From Pelodera strongyloides (lineage: Eukaryota > Nematoda > Chromadorea > Rhabditida > Rhabditidae), in NCBI GenBank assembly GCA_036852015.1, contig JAANDG010000039.1, positions 62,001 to 126,000 of the forward strand: a DNA stretch of 64,000 nt. The letters are read 5' to 3'. Each line of letters opens with the position of its first letter. Within the stretch, counting starts at the first letter, position 1. The notes beneath the pieces were generated by a model, which saw nothing but the letters and a program-made list of their open reading frames with translations, did no database searches and was not told the origin of the DNA. The translations under genes were made by a program, and so were the position numbers. Below are positions 36,701-64,000 of this stretch, piece by piece.

Positions 36701-39700
36701 GCACAGTGCAAAATAATGAAGTAGGAGTATGGATTGGCTTATTCTTCCTAAATTTCCCGAAATATAATCATTTCATCGATGGGCTGAGTAAAGCTAATGT
36801 TTAGATATTGTCCAAGAATTACTTCAGGTGTCAGCAGCACAACAACAACAACAACCTGCAGCTCCGCATCATGCAGTTGCGCCACCTGCTCCTGCGCCCA
36901 AACCGGTCGGTGCCCAATTACAACTATGTTAAACAATTATGACAACACTTCAGTATGCTTTTAAACATTTGTTCAAGAAAAATTAACAAAGTGCAATCTG
37001 TCTAACCTCTTCCCTCTCTAGGTCTCCACTGGATTCACAGTTCCTCGCATGCGGCGACCCCAACTTCCTGCCAAACAACTACCTGGAGAGTGTATGGGAT
37101 TGAGGGATTTCGCCAAGATGGCTGTCACTCGGTCGGGAATACCGATATCCAACTACGAACCGCTCTCCATGGTTCAGGTGCAGACTTTGGCCGACCTGAC
37201 GTGCGAATGACAAAACATAGTGACAATGCTGCTCTGTTATGTGCTGATCTAGGCCAAATGTTTGCTGTATGTTAGCCTGTCATACCTCCTCCAGCACAAC
37301 TTATTCAAAAGCAGTATTGTTAGTACCTTGTTAGTATGTTGGTGTCCTTACTGCACTGACATCTTAGGGTTCCTTTTGGTCTTTACAAAATTCACGTTTT
37401 TGCCTCATTTTTCTTTGCCTTATCCATCGACCAATAAAGATTTATTAAAGCACATATGGCCTTTGTTTAGGTTATGTGTGAGGAACTCCGATACAACCAC
37501 ATGCTCACTGGCGCTGCACAGCAGAAGGACCCTGGGGAGAGAATGGTATCTTCTATCTTCTATCGTGTCATGCTGTTTACACTTCTGGAAGTAAGATTTC
37601 GGCAAAAAAGTTCTAACGTCGTCGCACATTTTCAGTTGATGATTGCGGCATTCGCAGTAAGTGGTTATTCGAATACGTTCGGAAGAGGCCGCAAGCCATT
37701 TAATCCTATTCACGGAGAAACTTTTGACTATGTGGAACCAGACTGGCGTTTTCATGGGGAACAGGTACACAATTAGTTTGTAAAAGAAAACCTAAATAAC
37801 ACTCAGTTTCACAGCAGATCTATTACTGTTTATCAGTTTATTCTATGTATTTCAGATGAGTAGCTAGATAACCGAACACTGGCGGAGATATATGATACAT
37901 CTAGGCTTTCAGAGCAGAATGGACACAAATAGCTTAAATTTGGGCACTGCATCTTGCTCTGCAGGATCCCCAGCACAATTTTCGATTCTGTTGATATATG
38001 CACCGGGGGTGCGCTGAATCTTTAGCTTATCTTTATGTGTATTTTAGGTTTCCCATCACCCTCCGATTACTGCCGGATATGCCGAAGGACGTGGATGGAC
38101 TTGGTGGCAGACGGAGCACAGTGATAGTAGTGTGGGCAAACTCACACAGACCATTGAGGTGCAGAAACTCCAACGTTCTCCCTCGTTCGCTATCATTTCT
38201 AGCTGTCTATTTCTTCTTCTCTCCCTCCTTCATCACTTCCTCTCCCTCACTTCTCCCTTTCTATCTCGTTCGCTCCAATGTTTACTAACTCTCTTCATCT
38301 CTCTTCACCTCTTCCTACCTTACTGTATGTATTATTACTAGTTTCTTGTAATTTTAGCTCAGAACTTGTAAACGAAAACTAAAATTCCATCTTTGTTCAG
38401 GTCACTCACAATCACCCAGTCCGTATCCGTCTGGTAACACCAATGGGAGGAGAAGAATACGCGATCGATAAGGTAACGGATAGTTGAGACACACATGAGT
38501 AAGGGCTTCATATATTAGCGAAAACAGTGGCAACGTTGTGTACATTGTGTCTTGCGTGTCTAAATGTGTCAAACGATGAAGTATAAAAATAATTTCGATT
38601 CCCATACAGGTTAAAACAGTCATCGAAAAAGCGACCGATTTTCCGGAGAAGAGAAAAATTTCACATCTTGGCAAGATGAGGTTCCGTTGCACAAATGGAC
38701 TGACTGCCGAGCTCAACTTTAAAGATCGCAGAGAGGTAACGGATACTGAAATCGAAGGGGTTAACTCAATCAATTCAACTGTTGATTCCTTGATTACCGA
38801 TAAATCATTTTCATAGATTGTTGGCGACATCTACGCACAAAATAAGGCGGTGTGCTATCGCGTGCAAGGCCAATGGGACACTGGATTGTACAAGTGACAC
38901 TTTGCACATCGTTCTTATTCGATTACGTTCCTTTCCGTTTTTTTATGATTTATGTGCCCTACCAGATGAACAGAAGAACTATCATCCTTGTTTTTGAGTG
39001 TTGTGAAATGTTTAAATTCATCATGAGAGACTGCATAAAATTATATATTTCCTTTAGGATTACTTCAACCGGAGAGCAAGTTCTCATCTTCCAACCTCTT
39101 GCCCTACCAGATGAACAGAAGAACTACTACGGGCTCAGGTAAGGAACATCCACAGTCTAATATGTAGTGTTGCACCACGCATGAGAACTTGAAGGCACAA
39201 ATGAGCACTTCTAAAACAATGTATTGGTAAGCATGAGCGAAAATAGGGTTCACTTTATACACATTAGATCTTTTTTCACTCTACCTTTTCATCTATTAAA
39301 TCGTTCAATAGATGTATTAAAATACTATTGTTACTATTACTCATTTTAAATACTTTTTGATCTATTAAAGGGGCATAACAATCGATTTTTGAACGGAGTT
39401 TGGATAAACCTTTATTATTATTATAACTGCGTTAGCAAATGAGCATGAATAGGACATACGCAACTCGATGTATTGGTACAGCATGAGCGATAATAAAATA
39501 GGGTTCACTTTAAAGGGGCATAAACAACCGATTTTTGAGACGGGTTTTGAATAACTGCGTTCCCATGCATCACATGCAAATGAGTATTAATAGGACATCG
39601 ACGCAACTCGATCCCACTTAGCATATATAAATAAAAAAATAAGGATGCAGTTGTTCAACTCACCTTTCAAAAACCTGCTGTTATTTCGTATTAACCCTTT

Positions 39701-40516
39701 CCAGTCGTTTCGCCGTCACGCTGAATGAGATTCTCGCTGGGGACCGTCTCCCACCCACAGATTCCCGCCTACGTCCTGATCAGAAAGCTCTGGAGTTGGG
39801 ACAAGGACCCAGGGCTACTTCCATCAAGAAGCATCTCGAAGAGGTGGGCATGAATGAATCAAAATTGTAATTAAAATAACATAACATTTATCACGAACAT
39901 AAAATGTCGCACAAGTAATTAGCAACTAATGATGCCAGAGTTGGAAAAAAGAGTCCACGTGGCGGCGCACGCTCTTCTAAGGTACACGCGAGAGTTGTTA
40001 GAAGCGCGAGTGCGGCGAGTGTCAGTCGGCTCATTTTTTGAATATGTGCGCGGTTTGTGCGCTACATGCGCGCCTTTAGGTACGCAATGTGCGCGGCCCT
40101 CGCGCTTATAATACAGATATCTATAGGCACAACGAAGGCGTCCAAAATACGTTCCTCTGTGGTTTGAACAAAGACAAGACCAGATGAGTCAGTCAAACAT
40201 CTATGTGCCAAATATGAAGTGGGTTTTTGTTTCATATAATTTGTAGATTGCTTGATCAGAGATCAGACCTCAGACCTCAAATGGGCATAATAAAATAGGC
40301 AACAAGAATACTACAAAGTCATAGTACAAAGTCAGAAAGCGGTGCTAAACGCTTGCCTGTTGATATTTTCCAACGATAAGGGCTGGATAAAGATTTCCAT
40401 TTTACTGAAACCATAATCCATAATTCCATACATAGTTTACTTTCAGGTACTGGCCGGCTAAGGATAACGGTTTCAGCGGAGTAAATTTTGTCAATATCTT
40501 CCCACTTCCCAATTAA
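33761..40516 (+). CDS. Oxysterol-binding-protein-related protein (PH + ORD)
   Basis: Twenty-two exons join in phase to about 791 residues, from 33761-33889 to 40447-40516. Residues about 44-150 form a PH domain (SLSRKYFAELQKGMLKLYKN..., TWRDAFIKHRLYRQ) for phosphoinositide targeting. A Ser/Thr/Pro-rich linker, a helical part (VVEGLGAITRVMDEMKEM) and an acidic cluster (DSEEEEEEEEE) follow. The ORD lipid-transfer domain starts near residue 416 (PISNYEPLSMVQ) and contains the family signature EQVSHHPP at about 535-542, KPFNPIHGET upstream and PPTDSRLRPDQ near the C-terminus. Such proteins move sterols or phospholipids between membranes at contact sites. The start follows a strong acceptor (TTTGATTTCCAG), so an upstream non-coding exon or trans-splicing is possible. 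Exons 10-12 (36234-36905) are the least certain. It is one of the worm obr family; the paralogue is not resolved. Confidence 0.9.
34742..34870 (+). repeat. Purine-rich tract directly after a splice donor
   Basis: An almost pure GA-rich segment begins at the donor of the exon ending 34741. A similar tract follows the next exon (about 35070-35130). A pyrimidine-rich tract lies in a later intron of the same gene (about 38165-38335). Confidence 0.8.
39365..39445. mobile_element. TTAA-type MITE, partial copy D
   Basis: Begins TTAAAGGGGCATAACAATCG and shares GCAAATGAGCATGAATAGGA-like sequence with copy E next to it. The right half is missing. Copies D and E are embedded in a direct duplication of about 250 bp whose units start TGTATTGGTA..GCATGAGCGA at 39218 and 39469. 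Confidence 0.65.
39510..39694. mobile_element. TTAA-bounded MITE, copy E, ending beside a splice acceptor
   Basis: A 185-bp element with TTAA at both ends. The left end is TTAAAGGGGCATAAAC... with GATTTTTGAGACGGG, and the right end TTTCAAAAACCTGCTG, TTATTTCGTATTAA. The splice acceptor CCCTTTCCAG of the next exon begins right after the element, so this copy lies against the 3' splice site of the exon at 39705. Confidence 0.75.
39930..40110. repeat. GCGC-rich block in the last intron but one of the OSBP-like gene
   Basis: Repeated motifs such as GTGCGCGG, GCGCGAG and ATGCGCGCC in a segment much richer in GC than its surroundings. It resembles the blocks at 4270 and 44480 in style, without clear end-to-end similarity. 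Confidence 0.45.
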
Positions 40517-41474
40517 TTACCATTTTATGTCGCTCTGTAGCTGGGACTTTGTGAAATTGCTCTAACAGCCCAACCCTTTGTGTAACAGCTCGTTTTATAT
40601 TCGATAATTACTTACATGCGTGAATTTCCAGTGTTACATGCTCATACTATATGAAGACGGTGTATAAAACGCGAGGAAAGATAAAACGTTTGACGCTTGA
40701 TATTCACATACTTTTTCCATACATCCATGTGTTCGACTATGTGTAAGATGTTTTCTTTCCAGAGTCGGTTGTAAATATATGAAATATACCCACTCGTTTC
40801 CCCCATAAAAATGTCATTGTAAACACCCTTAATGCTATCCCAATAAACGATTTGATCATGTATTATTCAAACAGTTGATTGAATAAAACATTAGTAAACC
40901 GCAAACTGCTGCATTTGAGATGGTCGACTGACTATGTATGCTAATTAAATTTTTGCAATTATAGTTATATGTTCGAGCGTAATAGATCAGAGTTGACTAT
41001 ACACCAATTCCGAAATGCCCACCCTTCCAATCTGGCACCCTTCAGGTCGCCGCTCAGGTCCGCCCTGAAGCGTCGGTTTATCCAAAGTGCACCACACAAT
41101 TGGTGATGTTGTGACTCGTCTCTTTATAGAGGTCGTTTTCTTCTGCGGCGTATCAGCCTCGCGCCCATGTCCAAAGAACACTCAATGTCAGGAGAGCACA
41201 CCTACTTTTAGAACTTTATGGATGGAAAGCAATCGCATAGTAAAAAGAAATTGTCTACTTTCAATTTCGGAATGTTAGGTAGACTAGTGTGCCGGTTTGA
41301 AATTGAAATTTCCGTACTTTTACAATTCGCCCACGGATCTAGAAGCCTACAGACTAGAGTTGAAACCACGAGACGATGTATGACGAAATATATGCCTTAA
41401 ATTAACTATTCTTTACTATGTAGTTTGTAGTACAGTTATCACGTATGTATACAGTTGAAACTTAAACTTAAACC

Positions 41475-41505
<31 letters not shown>

Positions 41506-43024
41506 TGCGCATTCGGTATTGATATTCGGTATTGATATGGACGCAAACGATATTTTCTGGTTTTTATTGGACAAATAAAAGCCAAGCAATTTATACTTTA
41601 TAGTAGTCGTAACGTCCGGACTCGAAAACAAGAATTAGTAAGCGAGCCTTAGGTATTAGGGCTGACGAGAAAGAACGGAATTTGTCCATTACCGTTGCAC
41701 AAGATAAGCCAATTCCGTGCTTATAAAAGTCGGATGGAAGCTTAGGGAAGGACACCGCCCTTTAACATTTTTATCATGTTTCTGAAAACGTTTTCTCCCT
41801 TTTTCCTTCTTTCCTTTAGCTTTCAATTGCGCTTGCCGCTACTAACAGTGCTGCAGTCTGCGAATGGTGCGCCGCAAGTCCGCCTCAGATGCGCCAACTG
41901 GAATTTTGCATATTTATTTGGCGCACTTGTGGCGCAACAACCGCGCCCCTCTTGGAAAGGCCCACTGTCCCCATGTGGCAGGACCCTCTTTTTATTTGCG
42001 CTGCGGCAGCGCGAAGTTTCGCGTTGTACTTACTGGCCCATCGCTGTCCATGACCATAACATCCACTGGATGTACCTACTATCAATGACTTTGGATTTTG
42101 CAGTGGAATTCTTGACATAATATCCTATGCGATTTCTTTGATATCAATACTACGAAGGTATTTTCTCTTCTCACGACAATTGATTGTCTTGTCTCTTGTC
42201 TTGTTCAGCTAACGAAATATTTACGTTCCTAAGACACCTATTCCGTGATAAGAAAGCATGCTTTGCCCTTGGACGAGGAAAAAAAAAACAGAAAACTAAC
42301 AGATAACCATAAATATTTACGGTCAAGTGACTCAGCTTTGATGATTTTTCAGTTGGTCGAATTTTTCAGTCCAAGCAAGAGTCGAATTCGTTGATTTCTG
42401 CCCCAGATTGTTTTGATATAGTGATAGAGGGAAATGGAACTGAAGCAATAGAAAAAAACTATGGCAAATTTAGAAATAAAATACTTTTTATGAACGCAAC
42501 TGTGGTTCTACATTGATTCGGCGCCGTGGGGTCTGCTAGGTCTACGGCACGGCAAACTCTCTTCTTCTCTCTTCGATACCTCGCTTTTCCTTCTCTGCTT
42601 CTTTATCTGGCCTACTCTCTCTCCCTCCGCTTTTCTACGTATTCTACTTTTCTCTCACTCTATGTAGATTTCCTCGGTTTCAACATCTCTCTCTCTCTCT
42701 CTCTCTCTTTATACTAAAAACTTGGTTAACTTAGTGTTTCTGCTCCAAGTACTAGTTCTGGCAAGTATTGCATAAGTAAGCAAATATTTGACGCAGCACT
42801 CTGTCGTTTTCTGAGGTAATGTTTACTTTTGATGTCAGAGAATATGCTCGCAAATAGACCTTTCATGGAGAAGTTGTTAGTCGTCCACACACGGCATCTT
42901 ATCACGGATACAGTCCTCTTATTATTTTTTTTGAAGCGATAGTCTTCTAATCCATCTATTCAGCCGTGTAAGGTACTTGGTATATGGTAGTTTTACTTTG
43001 TAATACACGTTTTACAGGAGCAAG
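40517..43024. other. Intergenic region between the OSBP-like gene and the Arg/Tyr-rich protein gene
   Basis: A likely poly(A) signal AATAAA lies at 40842-40847. A GC-rich hairpin-like stretch (CTTCAGGTCGCCGC near 41042; CCGCCCTGAAG near 41060) and an (AAT)n microsatellite at 41475-41504 follow. A GCGC-rich block lies at about 41865-42020 and a pyrimidine-rich tract at about 42545-42715. No gene was recognised. Confidence 0.55.
41475..41504. repeat. (AAT)n microsatellite
   Basis: About ten AAT units without interruption. Confidence 0.95.
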
Positions 43025-45733
43025 ATGCCCGAAGGACGACTATCGCTCCTCTCAGGCTCACGTCTAAATTCTCGATATTTTATTGAAAACCAAGCACGCC
43101 CTGCGCAGAAGAACGGTAGGGCTTTTCACCCACTGAATAGTAGTTGTAACGATAACCTAGCTTAATTTATCTTCTATAGTTTCACCGGTTTAAATGCGCC
43201 CATCCCCATGAGAAATGGGAGGAATAGTTCAATTTGTCACACAACGTCGACTGCATGAAGGATTATGAAATTATCGGACAAAGTAGTTAATTTTGAGCTT
43301 AAACGACCTGGCCCTCATTGTAAGTCTTATATAATTTTCAACGCGACTTGCCGCGCCTTGAAAATTTCATTCGTCGATTAAAAAAAAACCGTGTTGCTCT
43401 GTACCCAATTCGAACACGTATTATAGAGCGCGTAAGATTTTTGCTGATATTCCGCCCACTGTTTATCAGTTTTATTATGAATCTATAACTTCTTTCCCGT
43501 GTTTCCTCTAAACAGATAACAAAATAAGAGTCAATAAGACTTATGTCAGGTGACCGATTACTGATATATTTTATGTTTATATGGGCTCTGCAGGCATATA
43601 ATTCCGCTTTTCTCAGCGGTTATTCATAGCTTCGCGTACAGGACCATGTTTTCCAACATTTTATTACCTCTACTAATTGTAACCCTCCCAAATAGGACAA
43701 TGCCAAATTTCAGTTCAAAATACCCTTCGAAGCTTATTATGAAATAACTTTTCCTCTACTTACTCTAACTTACAGCAAATACTCGTGACAACGCTCAATT
43801 TCTTCTGAACATGCCGCCATCAGGACAAGTGCATCGAAGCAAGTATTACGGGTAGGCATCTTTAGAATTTTTTGATGGCCTGAAGCCCTGAAGCTACAAA
43901 TGGGCTTTCAAGTATTTCATATCGAGGAATTCTTCAACATCTTACTTAGTTTGCTACCAAGTCTCTGTGAAAAGTGTAAAGGAAAATCTTTCCTTTACAC
44001 TCTCACATCTCTTGACTTCAAGTAGCCGTCACATTGTAAAATATAATCAAACCAGACGGCTATCGCCGCCTGAGGCGACTTTCAAAGTTTAAGATGCAGG
44101 AACAGTGAGCACCCTTGTGTGAAACGTTTGCAACGTATCGTGAAAAATCATGAAATAACACCGATTTCGTTTTCTCAACACTGGGCTCCGATTCTCCTTT
44201 TATAGCCTCTTAGATATTCTAATTTTCGTTGCGTGCATACAAACAAAAGACCAAGTAAACTCTTCTCCTTTATATAATAAGATATTCAGGCACTCGCCAG
44301 GAAAACACACCGGATACTTGCCAGAACAAAATGGGTTTCTGAGTTCTGAACAACAGCACACAAATTCAAATCATTACTTAGACATGGGAAACAGAAGCAG
44401 AGTTGGAACGCTTCTGGCAGATGTGCCTAATGGGTGAGTACTATTCAATTTTCAATGTTAATAGAGCCAAAGTTGGCGGTGCGAGTGGCATACTGAAAAG
44501 TGTGCCAATCGTTTGCGGCACCGAAAATGGGTGAATTATGCGCGTCACTCCAAGATGGGGCTGATTGTACGCGGTACGCAAAAAGTGAGCTGATTGCGAG
44601 GGCAGTGGGCAGAGCGTTCGCGGCACATCAAAAGTCTGCGAGGTGAGCGCGTTACACCAAAAAGTGTGCGAATTAGGCGCGGCACCCCCGGCGAAGTGTA
44701 TATTTTCATTGCTCTTCTTTCAGGTACGGTTCTCCCTTCAGTCCTCCTCCTCCTCTCTCTACTTCTATTCCTCTCGCAGTCGACGCCTCCAGTTGGCAAG
44801 TACACTATCCTCGACGACGTCCTTCTTACGGCGAAGTTGACTTCAATGAACGCTACTATCCCGTTCCCAGTCGTCAAACTCATTCTCACAAGGAATACCA
44901 CCGTCCTTCCCGCACGGAACCTAAACATTCACTCCCAGAGCCTTCCCGCACACATATGATCTCCGACTATGAGAGAAATGTGCCGCGCCGACGCGATCGC
45001 AGCGCCACTCGATATCAGTACGCGGACCACGGAAGCAGATCGCGCTCATTCCAACAACCTACAGTATTCTCCCACAATCCGGCCGTCAATAGATTCGAAC
45101 CCATCGAATACGCGCCGAAATACGCGGAGAACAGAAATCCAACTTACTTCAAGCACAAACCAGCACCACTAGCGCTCACCATGGTCAGTGTGATAATTTT
45201 GCTTACCGTGAACAACTGAGCATATTCGTTACATTATTTGAGCATCTGCACTTAAAACAAAGTTCCCAAGCAAGTCAATAGCTATACAAAAGTATTTCGC
45301 CATTAGAAACAGAGATAAGACAACGTAGACTTTAGGGCTGGCAACGCCCTACTCCCTATTTAGTTCAACATTGTTTGATAAACGTCATTTTTATGATAGG
45401 GGGCGCTCATTTCAGGGGCGTATGTATAGACGATGGTAGTTGTAATAAGTCGCGTCGTAAAAAAGACGCCCATATTATGTGAATTCCATCTCGAGTAAAA
45501 AGCTAGCATTCACAAACTTCTTCTAATCCCCGTTAGTAATCATTTTAATCTTTTAGGAGCCCAGCACCGTCCCCGAAGCTCGTCAGCCCACTCCTAGTCA
45601 TCCAAAAGGCCTTCTGAACACCTTCGACTACTACTACATCGAACAACCAAATATGCAAAACCCACATCAAACAGATTCGAGGCGAAGACGAGACCATTCA
45701 GAACCAGCAAGAAGGAGAAGATACCGAGCTTAA
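43025..45733 (+). CDS. Uncharacterised Arg/Tyr/Pro-rich, probably disordered protein
   Basis: Five exons (43025-43115, 43776-43851, 44290-44433, 44724-45183, 45557-45733) join in phase to 315 residues, starting MPEGRLSLLSGSRLNSRYF. There is no signal peptide, no transmembrane helix and no Cys-rich or catalytic motif that I recognise. The sequence is dominated by Arg, Ser, Tyr, Pro and His in short basic-aromatic patches (YPRRRPSYGEVDFNERYYP, RNVPRRRDRSATRYQYADH, LLNTFDYYYIEQPN) and ends in basic clusters (SRRRRDHSEPARRRRYRA). Such composition suggests a disordered RNA-binding or scaffold protein, but that is a guess. Skipping the last splice would give an alternative end (LALTMVSVIILLTVNN). 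AATAAA lies at 46089-46094. Intron 3 carries a degenerate minisatellite. The exon model is supported by consistent phases and codon usage only. Confidence 0.72.
43974..44000. repeat. Short perfect hairpin in an intron
   Basis: GTGTAAAGGAAA, then ATC, then TTTCCTTTACAC: a 12-bp perfect inverted repeat with a 3-nt loop. Confidence 0.9.
44480..44697 (+). repeat. Degenerate GC-rich minisatellite in an intron
   Basis: Units of about 27 bp with the pattern AAAAGTGNGCNNATTGNGCG followed by CGGCACNCC recur roughly seven times up to the intron end. Examples are AAAAAGTGTGCGAATTAGGC at 44660 and AAAAGTGTGCCAATCGTTTG at 44496. Confidence 0.7.
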
Positions 45734-46618
45734 TTTTTGCAACATGTAATTCCGCCATTCCGCTTCCACGACCTTATTTGTATGACTAAATTCTGGTGTT
45801 GCCGAAATTAGCAAAAGGACAGCTCACAACTTACATTTAGTAACAAATTACACGGAGTCCCGTGGCAGTATGCACGAAGCGTGGGAGAATTTGTCTCTAC
45901 GTCTCAATAATTCGCGTGATCCCGTTCCTTCCCTCACCACCCACTGGGAAACTCGAGGCTGGGGGAATACTACCAGCGTTCGTGCATACAGCCGCCATCC
46001 TCTGACAATAAGTGCCCTAACATTACGTATTCTTTGTCATATGAATGGCAGTTTTCAATCAAAAAGCCTATTAACAATTTATTCATGGAATAAACAAAGT
46101 TACAACCATTTTCAATCCTTAAATCAGTTTCCAAAAATCCAAATAAGAAATAAACATTTTAAAATAAGATCAAACGATTCAAAATGAATGCGAAATAGTA
46201 AAGTACTGTAGATCTGCACAAGAGGAAGAAGCTTAACAAATACACCGTTCTTTCTATAAAAAATGAGATGCTCAACATTTCAACAACAAAATAACAGGAT
46301 TAAAAATAAATAAATAGCAAAACATCAACAAAACGTTTTCAAAACAATAAACTAGAGCGAGACGGCTGCCGAAAAAAACAACATATGGGAACTTGAGGGA
46401 TGTATCTCAGATATAAACTGGAATTCTCATAATCCAAACAAACTATTCCAAACCCTCCAGCACATATGCGTCAACTGACAATCAGGGAATTCACAACAAT
46501 GTATTTCTTAGAGTTTGTGCATTTCTCAATATATTTCTTATAGATACTACACGGACATAGTCTTAAATTAACAACTACTACTGCAAAAAAAACGACTCAC
46601 ATTCATTAACTGTACCAC
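45734..46618. other. Convergent intergenic region
   Basis: 3' flanks of the Arg/Tyr-rich gene and of the Brr2 gene. AATAAA for the plus-strand gene lies at 46089-46094. Nothing else was recognised. Confidence 0.6.
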
Positions 46619-63867
<17,249 letters not shown>

Positions 63868-64000
63868 GACCTAAAAAAATACAGCTTCCTGATCACATTT
63901 TACGCCTAAAATACTCGGTGAAGCAATAATTTGTCATTCCTATTGCTAACATTTCAAGTTAAAATTATGTACCAAAATCAGCACAGTAAGCTGGTCTAGC
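63868..64000. other. 5' intron of the Brr2 gene
   Basis: Lies upstream of the acceptor TTTTTTTAG that precedes the first recognised Brr2 exon. No sequence matching the first 45-50 residues of Brr2 was found, so those exons are outside the window. Confidence 0.5.

Noticed and set aside
40987..41210. GC-rich stretch with a possible hairpin, considered as a structured RNA gene
   Set aside because: No A/B boxes, no Sm site or terminator, and the pairing is short; not enough to call an RNA.
41776..42120. A 114-codon open frame on the plus strand
   Set aside because: It overlaps a GCGC-rich repeat block, has no splice-consistent partners and no recognisable domain; the frame is more likely open by composition.

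Overview
This 64 kb window looks like a nematode chromosome segment, probably from a rhabditid-type free-living worm. Three cuticle-collagen genes of the col-12/col-13 type lie in a row, most introns are short and end in TTTCAG, and several multi-exon genes match worm housekeeping families. Species cannot be assigned from the sequence alone. Exons below were placed by hand from splice signals, reading phase and family motifs.

Layout: (1) 942-1838 (+) holds the last three exons of a puromycin-sensitive aminopeptidase (pam-1 type); its 5' part lies outside the window. (2) 4061-6547 (+) is an uncharacterised membrane protein built from three two-helix hairpins. (3) 7329-11628 (+) is a class II histone deacetylase. 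(4) 12636-22078 (-) is a complete 21-exon prolyl oligopeptidase (PREP); its introns carry a SINE with perfect target-site duplications, a 1.56 kb inverted-repeat transposon and a foldback MITE. (5) 22537-31073 (-) is a tandem cluster of three cuticle collagens with TATA boxes; the first has a broken reading frame. (6) 33761-40516 (+) is an oxysterol-binding-protein-related protein with PH and ORD domains. (7) 43025-45733 (+) is an uncharacterised Arg/Tyr/Pro-rich 315-residue protein. (8) 46619 to about 63867 (-) is the U5 snRNP helicase Brr2/SNRNP200, nearly complete; only its extreme N-terminus is missing.

The genes are unrelated in function, and neither an operon nor a multi-gene system was recognised. 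The strongest unusual signals are these: a 72-bp in-frame tandem duplication of an exon end plus its splice donor in pam-1; acid-free, Arg-rich, mitochondrial-presequence-like N-terminal extensions of 43-44 residues on both the deacetylase and PREP; a well-bounded tRNA-derived SINE; three MITE/transposon families, one with 3-bp TA-starting duplications and one bounded by TTAA; and two genes (2 and 7) with no family that I recognise.
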